The notes under the pieces: model-generated
Told to the model about the DNA's origin: nothing
Database searches by the model: none
The model's input: only the letters and a program-made list of their open reading frames with translations
Translations under genes and position numbers: made by a program
From: Arenibacter sp. P308M17
GTDB lineage: Bacteria; Bacteroidota; Bacteroidia; Flavobacteriales; Flavobacteriaceae
NCBI RefSeq assembly: GCF_003426735.1
Contig: NZ_QVON01000001.1
Location: forward strand, 62,001-126,000
DNA: 64,000 nt
Reading direction: 5' to 3'
In this document: piece after piece, positions 44,676-53,319 of the stretch
Numbering within the stretch: position 1 is the stretch's first letter
Layout of the letters: each line of letters starts with the position of its first letter

Positions 44676-45928
44676 TTAGACTCCACTTCTAGTTGAAAGA
44701 CCCGTTGAATAAGCTCTAAACTGGTATCGGAGTCTATTTCCGCATCCTTGAGATGATTGGCAAATTGTTTGGTGATTTTCTGAATAATGCGTTCAGAAAC
44801 AATATCGGCCTGTAAAGAATTGAAATTGGAAAGCTTTTTGCTTTGGAAATCCAATTCCTCGTCCTTCATGGTCTTTAATTTTTTCTTAAGGGCCTTAATA
44901 ACCGGGGCAAACTTCCTAGTGTCCAGCCATTTTATAAATTCGTCCTTTACTTCTTCGATAATTGCTTCTGCCCGGGGGATGGATTCCTTTCTTTTTTCCA
45001 GGGTGTCGTCCGTCATTTGGGATAGATGGTCCAAATGTATTACGGTCACATTTTCCAAATCCGTTACATTGTCCGATACATTTTTTGGAATGGAAAGGTC
45101 CAGGATCAATAAAGGCTTTTTAGTGTAGATCAACTCTTTGGAAATGGTGGGCGATTGTGCCCCGGTAGCTACTATAAGTACATCGGTGTTTCTGATTTCG
45201 GTCTGTAGGTCCCCGTAATTCTTGACTATCAAATTAAATTTACCCGCTATTTGCTCGGCCTTGTCCTTGGTACGGTTAATGAGGGTAATGTGCGAATTTT
45301 TGGTGTGCTTTATTAAATTCTCGCATGTATTTCTGCCTATTTTTCCCGTTCCGAACAATAGTATGTTTTTTTCGGATATGTCCGGAATATTATTTATGAT
45401 ATATTGTACCGAGGCAAAGGCTACGGATGTGGCACCCGAAGAAATATTGGTTTCGTTCTTTATTCTTTTACTGGCCTGGATCACGGAGTTGCACAAACGC
45501 TCTAAAAATGGGTTGGCTATTTGCTGTTTTTTTGATCGATTGAAGCTTTGACGCAATTGACTGATAATTTCGAAATCGCCTAAAATTTGGCTATCCAAGC
45601 CCGTTCCCATCCTGAAAAGGTGATTTATGGCGTCATTATTTTTATACACATAGGCTACTTCTTGGAACTCTTCTACTGTGCCATGCGTATTATCGCACAA
45701 TAATTTTATAAGCTGGTAGGGATGCTGGGCAAATCCATGCAATTCGGTACGGTTGCAGGTTGAGGTTACCAAGAGACCGTCCATCCCTATATGCTTGGCC
45801 TGTTCCAGTATGCGATCCAAGGCATTTTCATCCAAGCTAAATTTACCACGCACTTGTGCATCTGCCTTTTTGTAGTTAAGGCCAATGGTATACAGTGAAT
45901 TATGTTTGTAAATAGGATAATCTTTCAT
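44672..45928 (-). CDS. hemA: Glutamyl-tRNA reductase
   Basis: A 418-residue HemA with nucleophile C58 in TSTCNRTE, LGDFEIISQLRQSF, the Rossmann segment ILLFGTGKIGRNTCENL and a helical dimerisation tail. It reduces glutamyl-tRNA to glutamate semialdehyde, the first committed step. It is the first gene of hemA-hemC-hemD-hemE. No hemL is in the window. A gene for an AraC-type regulator is divergent, 204 bases away. Confidence 0.95.
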   Translation of the reverse strand: MKDYPIYKHNSLYTIGLNYKKADAQVRGKFSLDENALDRILEQAKHIGMDGLLVTSTCNRTELHGFAQHPYQLIKLLCDNTHGTVEEFQEVAYVYKNNDAINHLFRMGTGLDSQILGDFEIISQLRQSFNRSKKQQIANPFLERLCNSVIQASKRIKNETNISSGATSVAFASVQYIINNIPDISEKNILLFGTGKIGRNTCENLIKHTKNSHITLINRTKDKAEQIAGKFNLIVKNYGDLQTEIRNTDVLIVATGAQSPTISKELIYTKKPLLILDLSIPKNVSDNVTDLENVTVIHLDHLSQMTDDTLEKRKESIPRAEAIIEEVKDEFIKWLDTRKFAPVIKALKKKLKTMKDEELDFQSKKLSNFNSLQADIVSERIIQKITKQFANHLKDAEIDSDTSLELIQRVFQLEVESK

Positions 45929-45948
45929 ATGTACTCTTGAGAGCGCGA

Positions 45949-45956
45949 CAAAAATA
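45949..45956 (-). promoter_or_regulatory. Likely -7 box of the hemA operon
   Basis: TATTTTTG on the minus strand, 20 bases before the hemA start. A -33 box is not clear. Confidence 0.35.
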
Positions 45957-46090
45957 AGAGCAACTTACTTATAAAAATAACGCTAGAAGAACAATTAATA
46001 TCGTTTGTGGTTTTTTAACGCTATTTTGGGTGTTAAAACCCTTGGAATGGTATATTTTAGCGGTGTTGGGGGAATTCCAATTAAAGATAA

Positions 46091-46107
46091 TTTAGAATCT
46101 TTCTAAA
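46091..46107. promoter_or_regulatory. Palindrome upstream of the AraC-type gene
   Basis: TTTAGA and TCTAAA separated by five bases, 26 bases before the regulator start codon. It could be an operator in the hemA/regulator divergent region. This is inference only. Confidence 0.3.
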
Positions 46108-46132
46108 TAGATAACTTTAAAATAATCTGGAC

Positions 46133-47023
46133 ATGGAGGAAGAAAATATCGCTCAAGGGTCTTTCGAGGAAGTATTGATCGAAGACGGGTTCTATGTGTT
46201 GAAAATTCAGAATGATGGTATTCATAACGAGAGGGTTGCCAGAGAAATAGATAGTTCCTTTATTCAGTTTCATTTCTGTTTAAAGGGCAGTGCAAAGTTC
46301 GTATTCAATGAAGGAAGGTATGCCTTGGATGTTAATGAGGATAACTCCCTCCTTTTGTATAATACCCAGTTGGATCTGCCTCTTAACCTTGTTTTAAATG
46401 CCAATTCCTGGATGGTCTCTATCATTATGACCATCCGAAAATTCCATTCCCTGTTTTCCAAGGAAGCGGATTATATACCTTTTTTGAGCCAGGAAAATAA
46501 AGATAAAAAGTACTATTCCCAGGAGGCGGTATCTCCTGCCATAGCCGTTGTATTGAGTCAGGTTATGAATTACAACCTTCATCGTTCCATAAAGGAGCTA
46601 TATATAAAGGGGAAGGTCTATGAACTAATTTCGCTCTATTTTAACAAGAGCCAGGATGCCGATATGGAACAATGTCCTTTTTTGGTGGACGAGGATAACG
46701 TTAAGCGCATTAGAAAGGCCAAGGAAATAATTATTACCAGAATGGCAGAACCACCCAGTCTACAAGATCTGTCGGAAGAAATTGGGCTTAGCCTCAAGAA
46801 GTTGAAGGAAGGCTTTAAGCAAATTTATGGGGACTCTGTTTACAGTTTTCTGTTCGATTATAAAATGGAATACTCCCGTAAAATGTTGGAATCCGGCAAG
46901 CACAACGTCAATGAGGTAGGCTTAAAAGTGGGTTATAGTACGTCAAGTCACTTTATAGCGGCTTTCAAGAAAAAATACAGTACCACTCCAAAAAAATATT
47001 TAATGTCCTTGGCCAATGGGTAA
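46133..47023 (+). CDS. AraC-family transcriptional regulator
   Basis: A 296-residue regulator. The N-terminal about 170 residues are a cupin-like sensor part (FIQFHFCLKGSAKFVFNEG). The C-terminal about 100 residues are an AraC double helix-turn-helix (PSLQDLSEEIGLSLKKLKEGFKQIYG and NVNEVGLKVGYSTSSHFIAAFKKKYSTTPKKY). It is divergent from hemA. In related flavobacteria such a regulator often sits beside hemA and hemH, so it may respond to haem or iron; this is inferred. The effector is unknown. Confidence 0.88.
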   Translation: MEEENIAQGSFEEVLIEDGFYVLKIQNDGIHNERVAREIDSSFIQFHFCLKGSAKFVFNEGRYALDVNEDNSLLLYNTQLDLPLNLVLNANSWMVSIIMTIRKFHSLFSKEADYIPFLSQENKDKKYYSQEAVSPAIAVVLSQVMNYNLHRSIKELYIKGKVYELISLYFNKSQDADMEQCPFLVDEDNVKRIRKAKEIIITRMAEPPSLQDLSEEIGLSLKKLKEGFKQIYGDSVYSFLFDYKMEYSRKMLESGKHNVNEVGLKVGYSTSSHFIAAFKKKYSTTPKKYLMSLANG

Positions 47024-47229
47024 TTTGGCCGTAATTTGTTGCACCTCATGCCACGATATTCCCGTTTTCCGCTCTATGGTGTTCCCTAAACAACAGGGAT
47101 TTTTATTTCTAACAAGTTGGTGTGATATTGTGGGAACTATGGTTTATTTTATAAATTATATTAATTTTTGTGTTATGTTGCAGTAAATTTTAGATATTTA
47201 GTACTTTAAATTGATAATCCAAAATTTTT

Positions 47230-48039
47230 ATGCTCTTAAATAAATGTACTATTGCTTTAATTCCTCTTTTGGTCATGATTGGATGTGGTAGCACCAAAAT
47301 TCAGGAAGAAGTTACGTTAAATCCCAATTTGCACAATAGTCCGGTAGAAGTGCCAGAAAAAATCATTTCTTCCAACATCTTGGCCAAGGATCGGGTATTG
47401 GTATTTTCCAAAACCAATGGTTTCCGTCATAAGTCAATAGAAAAAGGGGTAGCCACCTTTGTAAAATTAGGGGTAGCCAATAATTTTGCAGTAACCCATA
47501 CCGAGGATTCACTTCAATTTAATAATGAAAATCTGAAAAAATTTAAATTGGTGGTTTTTTTAAATACCACTATGGATGTATTGGGCGACGAGCAACAATC
47601 GGCCTTTGAAAAATACATACAGGAGGGCGGTAGTTTTATGGGAGTTCATGCTGCGGCGGACACGGAATATGAATGGCCATGGTACAACAAATTAGTGGGG
47701 GCATATTTCTTGAGCCACCCCAAACAACAAACGGCGACGATAGACGTAGTTGACCGCAAGCATGCATCAACCAAACATTTGGCCGATATTTGGACACATT
47801 TCGATGAATGGTACAATTATAAAAATATTAATCCGGAAGTTCATGTTCTTATGAAACTGGATGAAAGCTCTTATGAGGGTGGTAAGAACGGGGATAACCA
47901 CCCCATTGCCTGGTACCATGAGTATGATGGCGGCCGTGCCTTTTATACGGGATTAGGACATACGGAAGAAGCTTTCGACGACCTTAATTTCCGTCAACAT
48001 TTGGTCGGCGGAATCGAATATTGCCTGAAGAGGGATTGA
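47230..48039 (+). CDS. ThuA-domain lipoprotein
   Basis: A 269-residue protein with a lipoprotein signal (LVMIGCGST, C19). The ThuA-like glutamine-amidotransferase fold has VLVFSKTNGFRHKSIEKG, then GGSFMGVHAAADTEYEWPWY, a His cluster (SHPKQQ) and AWYHEYDGGRAFYTGLGHTEEAFDD near the end. ThuA proteins are linked to sugar use, including trehalose and keto-sugar routes; the reaction here is unknown. It opens an accessory block and is followed by a GH16 remnant. Confidence 0.85.
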   Translation: MLLNKCTIALIPLLVMIGCGSTKIQEEVTLNPNLHNSPVEVPEKIISSNILAKDRVLVFSKTNGFRHKSIEKGVATFVKLGVANNFAVTHTEDSLQFNNENLKKFKLVVFLNTTMDVLGDEQQSAFEKYIQEGGSFMGVHAAADTEYEWPWYNKLVGAYFLSHPKQQTATIDVVDRKHASTKHLADIWTHFDEWYNYKNINPEVHVLMKLDESSYEGGKNGDNHPIAWYHEYDGGRAFYTGLGHTEEAFDDLNFRQHLVGGIEYCLKRD

Positions 48040-48130
48040 TTCTAGTATAGTGTCAATGCTACTAGGGCATGTACAAGACAAAGTTTTATACCAATACTTT
48101 GTATTTTTAATAACCACCAACCTTTAATGT

Positions 48131-48213
48131 AGTCCTGCAAGGTTTTATCGACACCCAATCAACCAACACCAAATTTATTAAGTGTCGGTAATAATCTTGC
48201 AGGACTTTTTTTG
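48131..48213. repeat. Long imperfect hairpin with REP-like core
   Basis: Left arm 48131-48154 and right arm 48182-48206 share 11 perfect end bases (AGTCCTGCAAG / CTTGCAGGACT), and the arms stay partly complementary to GACAC / GTGTC around a 27-base loop. A run of seven T follows. CCTGCAAGGTTT (48134-48145) is the same as in the REP palindromes around the RAYT gene at 40 kb. It may end ThuA transcription. Confidence 0.6.
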
Positions 48214-48239
48214 TGCATTACCATTTCAACAATCTACCA

Positions 48240-48502
48240 AGGGAATGCAGAGTTATAGCAAAGGGGTGAGTTTGGGGTTTCATACTTTTGGTCTGGAATG
48301 GTTCCCTGACAAATATATTTTTTATGTGGATGGGCATAAGTATTATGAGGTTACGGCCGGAATCTCCAATATTGAGGAATATATGATCTTGAGCATGGAA
48401 TATCCCGGCAAAAGGGAGGAGATATTAAAAACGATTTTTCCGGATGTTTTTATGGTCGACTATGTAAAGGGTTACCAAAAGACAAAAGGGTATTGGGAAT
48501 AA
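48240..48502 (+). pseudogene. C-terminal remnant of a GH16-like glycoside hydrolase
   Basis: An open frame encodes only the last part of a GH16 beta-sandwich: FHTFGLEWFPDKYIFYVDGHKYYEV, YMILSMEYPG and the final FPDVFMVDYVKGYQK, which corresponds to the usual end of these enzymes. The catalytic ExDxxE region and everything before it are missing, and no such sequence lies upstream. The frame is open from 48182, where a GTG lies inside the hairpin at 48131-48213, so it has no credible start. It is a truncated gene whose 5' end was lost. Confidence 0.7.
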
Positions 48503-48572
48503 CTGGATAAGTTTAATTAAATTTGTAAATAGTAGCTCCGAAATTTTGGAGGTTGTAGCTTTAAGAAAGCCC

Positions 48573-49019
48573 ATGAAAATAGCTTTATTACAAGAGTCCG
48601 ATATCAACCCGGATATGGAACAACAGCTAGCCGGATTGTTCCGCCAATTGAATGCCGATATAAAACAGATCAATCTGAAACAGGTACTCGACCCAGAAAA
48701 TCCTATATGCCTAGTATATTGCAAGGAAGGTGATAAGGTCTTGGGAATGGCCTTAATGTGCACCTATACGGTAATATCCGGAATCAAGGGTTGGGTTGAG
48801 GATGTGATAGTGGATGTGGCACATAGGGGTCAAGGGATTGGCAGAAAACTTATGGAAAAATTGGTGGAATTGGGAAAGGAGAAGGGCCTTACCGAAATAC
48901 TTCTTTTTAGCGCAGATAAACGAATAGAGGCCATTAATCTATATAAAAGTTTAGGTTTTAAGGAAAAAGAGAGTCGCATTTACGTGCTTAAAACCAAAGC
49001 TTTGATTAAAAAGGGCTAA
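48573..49019 (+). CDS. GNAT-family N-acetyltransferase
   Basis: A 148-residue protein from the ATG at 48573; a TTG at 48546 is less likely. It has the GNAT acetyl-CoA site (VEDVIVDVAHRGQGIGRKLMEKLVELGKEKG) and the motif B region (AINLYKSLGFKEKESRIYVL). Acceptor substrate unknown. It follows the GH16 remnant by 70 bases. Confidence 0.85.
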   Translation: MKIALLQESDINPDMEQQLAGLFRQLNADIKQINLKQVLDPENPICLVYCKEGDKVLGMALMCTYTVISGIKGWVEDVIVDVAHRGQGIGRKLMEKLVELGKEKGLTEILLFSADKRIEAINLYKSLGFKEKESRIYVLKTKALIKKG

Positions 49020-49516
49020 AATGTTATATCCATATAAAATAGACAGCAACCTTGCCTCCTGATGTAAGGGATAACTCCTGATCCGATACATATCCATTAC
49101 ATTTGCCGGATATGCCCCAAAATGGGGAATGATTTGTTTTTGGGCGATGTAGGGTTGAGGCGGGATCCAAATAGTTTACGAATAATATGCAGCACGAATA
49201 ACCCGGACCGATCGTGATGGAGGGGTTCCTTTTAATTAAAAGGTTACAGGATCGGGCTTTTTTGGGAGGGTTAAAATTTTGGTAGTTTTTGAGAGAATCT
49301 CAGGGAATATGTCTATCAATATGTCTTATCTTGCTGTTTCCCAATAGATTTAATTAGGGGTTTGGAGCAATATGGAATGTTTGGGATTGGATGCAATATG
49401 GGTAAAGCTATGAAAGGACAGCCTGCCGAAGGCAATGGATGTAAGAGGGGATAAAAGGAATATTCTTAATTGGAAATGCATTGGATAAATAATATGAACT
49501 GTAATAATCAACAATT
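49020..49516. other. Gene-free stretch between GNAT and the second Gfo/Idh/MocA gene
   Basis: Nothing coding was recognised. The only notable element is the terminator-like hairpin at 49208-49264, built around a 16-base palindrome. Confidence 0.4.
49208..49264 (+). terminator. Terminator-like hairpin
   Basis: CCGATC and GATCGG form an outer stem enclosing the perfect palindrome CCTTTTAATTAAAAGG (49228-49243). GC and seven T follow. It may end transcription of the GNAT gene, about 190 bases upstream. Confidence 0.45.
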
Positions 49517-50983
49517 ATGAAGAAAGAAAAACCCAATACATCTGCGGATTCACGCAGATCATTTATTAAAAAAGGAGCTATGGCCTCTTCCATCTTTTTT
49601 GTGCCCAGGCATGTATTGGGGGGAGTTGGGTATACCGCTCCCAGTGACCGATTGAACATAGCGGCCATAGGGGCCGGAGGAAAAGGTGCCAGTGATATTC
49701 GTAATGCCTCTGTAGGGGGTAGGGAAAAAGTAGTTGCTTTATGTGATGTGGATTTCTCGGGATCGGCAAAAAAATCTGTTGAACTTTTCCCAAAAGCAAA
49801 GCTTTATGCCGATTTTAGGGAGATGTTGGACAAGGAAAAAGGGATCGATGCCGTTACCATATCCACTCCGGACCATGTTCATGGGCCAGCTGCCGCATAT
49901 GCCATGGAGCGTGGGGTCCATGTGTATGTGCAAAAGCCTATGACGCATAATATACGGGAGGCAAGAATGCTGACCGAGATGGCCAGGAGCAAGAAAATAG
50001 TGACCCAAATGGGAAACCAGGGAGGTTCCAACCCACTATTGGGCATGGTCCAAAAATGGGTAGATTCTGGAGTAATGGGCAAGATATCCAAGGTACAGGT
50101 GTGGACCAATAGGCCTGTTTGGCCGCAAGGGGGCGCATTCCCTAAGCCGGATCCCAGTGCCAAACCCAAAGACCTAAACTGGGATCTATGGTTGGGACCT
50201 TCTGAATTTAAACCTTACACTCCCAATTTACATCCCTTCGGATGGAGAGGTTGGTGGGAGTATGGTACCGGGGCGCTAGGTGATGTAGGCTGCCACTTGA
50301 TCGACATTCCTTTTAGGACCTTGGGACTTAAATACCCAACGGATGCGGAATGTAGCGTGGGAGCGGTTTATACCAATATGTGGAACGCGGACTACCATCC
50401 GGAGGGCTGTCCTGCTTCCTCCTTCATTACCCTACATTTTGGGGCAACCGAAAAGAGCAAATCATCTATTGAGATGACCTGGAGCGATGGAGGTATACGG
50501 CCTGCACATCCGGAAATTATTCCGGCCGACCATGAAATTGGGGGACATGGAAGTCAAAATGGGGTGTTGATGATAGGAGAAAAAGGAATTATTTCTACCA
50601 ATATCAACGATAGTTCCCCTTTGATGCCAAAGTTATATATGAACGATGGCTCTACGGATTTTGGACCGGAAGTGGAACCAAATGAGGAACCGGAATATGG
50701 ACATCAACGTTTATGGATAGATGCCTGTAAGGCCGGTTTTGGCAGTAAGGAACATCTTGGCCTAACATCTTCCTTTGACTATGCAGGACCTATGACAGAG
50801 ACCGTTCTAATGGGGAACCTTGCCATTCGCAGCTATTTGTTGCAAAGAGAAAATGAGAAGGGAAAAATGGAGTTCTTTGCCCGTAAAAAATTACTTTGGG
50901 ACGGAGAAAACATGCGCATTACCAATCTTGAGGAAGCAAATCAGTTTGTAACAAGAAATTACAGGCCAGGGTTTGTTGTATAA
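49517..50983 (+). CDS. Tat-exported Gfo/Idh/MocA family oxidoreductase, second copy
   Basis: A 488-residue paralogue of the gene at 14955-16412. It has a twin-arginine signal (SRRSFIKKGAMASSIFFV, residues 12-29), VPRHVLGGVGYTAPSDRLNIAAIGAGGKG with the Rossmann turn, STPDHVHGPAAA and QKPMTHN with K140. N-terminal segments, the DLWLG motif region and the C-terminal RxLLWDxENM..TNLEEAN pattern align along the whole length. As an exported sugar oxidoreductase it could act with the ThuA protein upstream. Substrate unknown. A clear terminator follows. Confidence 0.85.
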   Translation: MKKEKPNTSADSRRSFIKKGAMASSIFFVPRHVLGGVGYTAPSDRLNIAAIGAGGKGASDIRNASVGGREKVVALCDVDFSGSAKKSVELFPKAKLYADFREMLDKEKGIDAVTISTPDHVHGPAAAYAMERGVHVYVQKPMTHNIREARMLTEMARSKKIVTQMGNQGGSNPLLGMVQKWVDSGVMGKISKVQVWTNRPVWPQGGAFPKPDPSAKPKDLNWDLWLGPSEFKPYTPNLHPFGWRGWWEYGTGALGDVGCHLIDIPFRTLGLKYPTDAECSVGAVYTNMWNADYHPEGCPASSFITLHFGATEKSKSSIEMTWSDGGIRPAHPEIIPADHEIGGHGSQNGVLMIGEKGIISTNINDSSPLMPKLYMNDGSTDFGPEVEPNEEPEYGHQRLWIDACKAGFGSKEHLGLTSSFDYAGPMTETVLMGNLAIRSYLLQRENEKGKMEFFARKKLLWDGENMRITNLEEANQFVTRNYRPGFVV

Positions 50984-51004
50984 ATAATATATTCTATATA
51001 GCGG

Positions 51005-51046
51005 AACACCCTTAAAGACTTTTTAATAAGGTTTTAAGGGTGTTTT
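51005..51046 (+). terminator. Terminator of the second Gfo/Idh/MocA gene
   Basis: AACACCCTTAAA and TTTTAAGGGTGTT form a strong stem followed by TTTTTG and more T, 22 bases after the stop codon. Confidence 0.8.
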
Positions 51047-51142
51047 TGTTTTTAAACAATAGGTAATTTATAAAACTTTTAGGGCTAAGGTCCTTAGGCG
51101 GTCTTTGGTATTTTGTTATATTCGGCACTTAAAAAAATAACT

Positions 51143-51604
51143 ATGAAGAATACATTTTTTGCCTTGGCCCTAGTGCTTTTTATTTCTTGTGATAACGATA
51201 AAAAAACGGAGGAGGACATTGATTATGTTGCCAAGAACGAAGCCGATATACAGGCGTATGTTGAGAGCAATAACTTAAGCGCCGTACGAAGCAGTTCAGG
51301 ACTTTATTACGTAATTGAAGAAGAAGGGACAGGAACACAGGCAGTGGCCACTTCCAATGTAACGGTAGCCTATAAAGGTTATTTTCTCAATGGATCGGTC
51401 TTTGATCAAAGTGGTGCAGAGGGGATAACTTTTAGTTTGAATGGGGTTATAGCAGGTTGGACAGAGGGTATTACCTATTTTAAGGAAGGTGGGAGCGGAA
51501 TACTTTTGGTGCCCGCACATTTGGGATATGGAAGCAGGGACTATAGAGGAATCCCTGGAGGTTCGGTACTTATTTTTGAGGTCTCCTTAATTTCAGTGAA
51601 TTAA
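51143..51604 (+). CDS. FKBP-type peptidyl-prolyl isomerase lipoprotein
   Basis: A 153-residue protein from the ATG at 51143. It has a lipoprotein signal (LVLFISCDND) and an acidic linker. The FKBP domain has VTVAYKGYFLNGSVFDQS, GVIAGWTEGITYFKEGGSGILLVPAHLGYG and a final VLIFEVSLISV. It assists folding of exported proteins by proline isomerisation. An upstream in-frame start at 51113 is not favoured, since it would displace the signal peptide. Confidence 0.9.
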   Translation: MKNTFFALALVLFISCDNDKKTEEDIDYVAKNEADIQAYVESNNLSAVRSSSGLYYVIEEEGTGTQAVATSNVTVAYKGYFLNGSVFDQSGAEGITFSLNGVIAGWTEGITYFKEGGSGILLVPAHLGYGSRDYRGIPGGSVLIFEVSLISVN

Positions 51605-51966
51605 AAACACTTTATTTTAACTCTTTTTTTGGCTTATGCCCATTTGTAAGCAGACAAACAATAGACCAACCTTTCGGTTGGTTTTTGCTTTTGGTCCATT
51701 TTGGAATACGAATTAAATACCAGACTTTGTGTACAATTCATCGGCCATATACCAACCCGGGCACTTTAAACGGCACAATAGCATCTTTTACAGACCATAG
51801 GGTTTGTAATGGAACCCTGGAAATCAATAATTTTTTTGGCACAAATTTCCATTATCACGTTTACTTCCCTAAAATTCTTCTTCATTATCCATCAAGTGCC
51901 TATATTTAAAGTTTCAAAATAATGTTTGGATGATCAAAGCATCCCTTTGTAAAAAATTATCGAATA
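51605..51966. other. Gene-free stretch between FKBP and the ClC gene
   Basis: It contains the terminator at 51665-51688. Short open frames here show no protein-like pattern. Confidence 0.4.
51665..51688 (+). terminator. Terminator after the FKBP gene
   Basis: ACCAACC, TTTC, GGTTGGT and a T-run, 61 bases after the stop codon. Confidence 0.75.
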
Positions 51967-53232
51967 GTGAAGCTAAAACGAAGAAGAAAGCTGATTACCT
52001 ATCTGAATATCCTGGACCAACCCATTCGGTTCAATCCCTTTGTGTTCAGTCGCACTTTTTTGTTGTGGGCCATTCTTGGTTTGGTAGGCGGATTCATTGC
52101 CGGTTTATATTGGATCGTTTTGGAGTTCCTTACGCACAAATTGGCTTATTTTGAAGGGTGGCAGGTTATACCCCTTATGTCGATTGCAGGTTTATTGGCG
52201 GGCCTTATAATTCATTTTATCGGAGATCCCGGCGAAATACATCTTATTGTAAACAACATTCGTTTCAATAAGGGAAAGTTGGACCCCAAGAACAATCCTT
52301 CCATGATATTATCCTCGCTGCTATGTGTGGCCTCAGGGGGTAGCCTAGGTCCTGAAGCACCTTTGGTACAGGTCACAGGATCAACAGGAAGTTGGCTCGG
52401 AAAAATATTTCGGTTAAAAGGGGAGGAACTGAGATCCCTTAGTATAGCTGGGATGGCTTCGGGTTTTACGGCCTTGTTCGGAGCTCCCCTGGGAGGAAGT
52501 TTGTTTTCCTTGGAAATACTTCACCACAAGCATGCCGTAGAGTATTATAAGGCCATTATTCCTGCTTTGGTGGCCAGTAGTTTTAGTTATGTGGTATTTG
52601 CAATGATCATCCATTTGGGGATAGGTCCTATCTGGAATTTATCGGAATATGAATATGCTGGTGTCTTCGATTTCCTATATGCCGTAATATTTGCTACTGT
52701 AGGTACACTTGTGGCCTGGGGATTTATTTACTGTACCAAATTCTTTAAATTGATTTTTGAAAAGAGACCTATTCCCATTTATGTAAAAACCTTGATAGGA
52801 GGATTTCTTTTAGGGCTCATAGCTTATTATTTTCCCTTGACGAGATATTTTGGCCATCATGAAATTAACACATTGCTTGCACAGGATTTATCATTAAATG
52901 CACTTGTTGCCATCTTGTTTTTTAAGGTATTGGCCATAGCCATTACGGTGACATCCGGTTGGCGCGGCGGATTTATAATTCCTTTATTTTTTGTTGGGGT
53001 TAGCTTGGGGTCCATATTGTATGTATTGTTCCCTACAATTAACCTTACCCTGGCCATAATAAGTTGTATGGCCGCCATAAATGCCTGTGTTACAAGAACA
53101 CCTATGAGTACCACAATTCTTTTGGCCACTTTAACAGGGTTTGGTTATTTTATCCCTATTTTGTTTGCCAGTCTTACGGGCTATTTTTTAGCTCCTAAAA
53201 TTCCTTTTATTAGTTCCCAAATGGAAAAATAG
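51967..53232 (+). CDS. ClC-family chloride channel or transporter
   Basis: A 421-residue membrane protein with about ten or more hydrophobic segments. The pore motifs are GGSLGPEAPLV (124-134), GAPLGGSLFSLE and GWRGGFIIPLFF. In E. coli ClC the residues before GP include the gating glutamate (GREGP), whereas here the position reads GSLGP with Leu, so proton coupling may be altered; alignment is needed. The start is a GTG at 51967 preceded by no better ATG. Cytoplasmic CBS domains are absent. Confidence 0.85.
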   Translation: MKLKRRRKLITYLNILDQPIRFNPFVFSRTFLLWAILGLVGGFIAGLYWIVLEFLTHKLAYFEGWQVIPLMSIAGLLAGLIIHFIGDPGEIHLIVNNIRFNKGKLDPKNNPSMILSSLLCVASGGSLGPEAPLVQVTGSTGSWLGKIFRLKGEELRSLSIAGMASGFTALFGAPLGGSLFSLEILHHKHAVEYYKAIIPALVASSFSYVVFAMIIHLGIGPIWNLSEYEYAGVFDFLYAVIFATVGTLVAWGFIYCTKFFKLIFEKRPIPIYVKTLIGGFLLGLIAYYFPLTRYFGHHEINTLLAQDLSLNALVAILFFKVLAIAITVTSGWRGGFIIPLFFVGVSLGSILYVLFPTINLTLAIISCMAAINACVTRTPMSTTILLATLTGFGYFIPILFASLTGYFLAPKIPFISSQMEK

Positions 53233-53319
53233 TATCCAATGATCATGATTGTTAAGAGGCTAGGTAAGGGAGTGAAGGCCGGAATGTCTATTAAAAGTAA
53301 GAGTTAATTATATGTTCAT

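Noticed and set aside
51685-51909. 74-residue open frame after the FKBP terminator
   Set aside because: Starts within a terminator region and shows no recognisable features.
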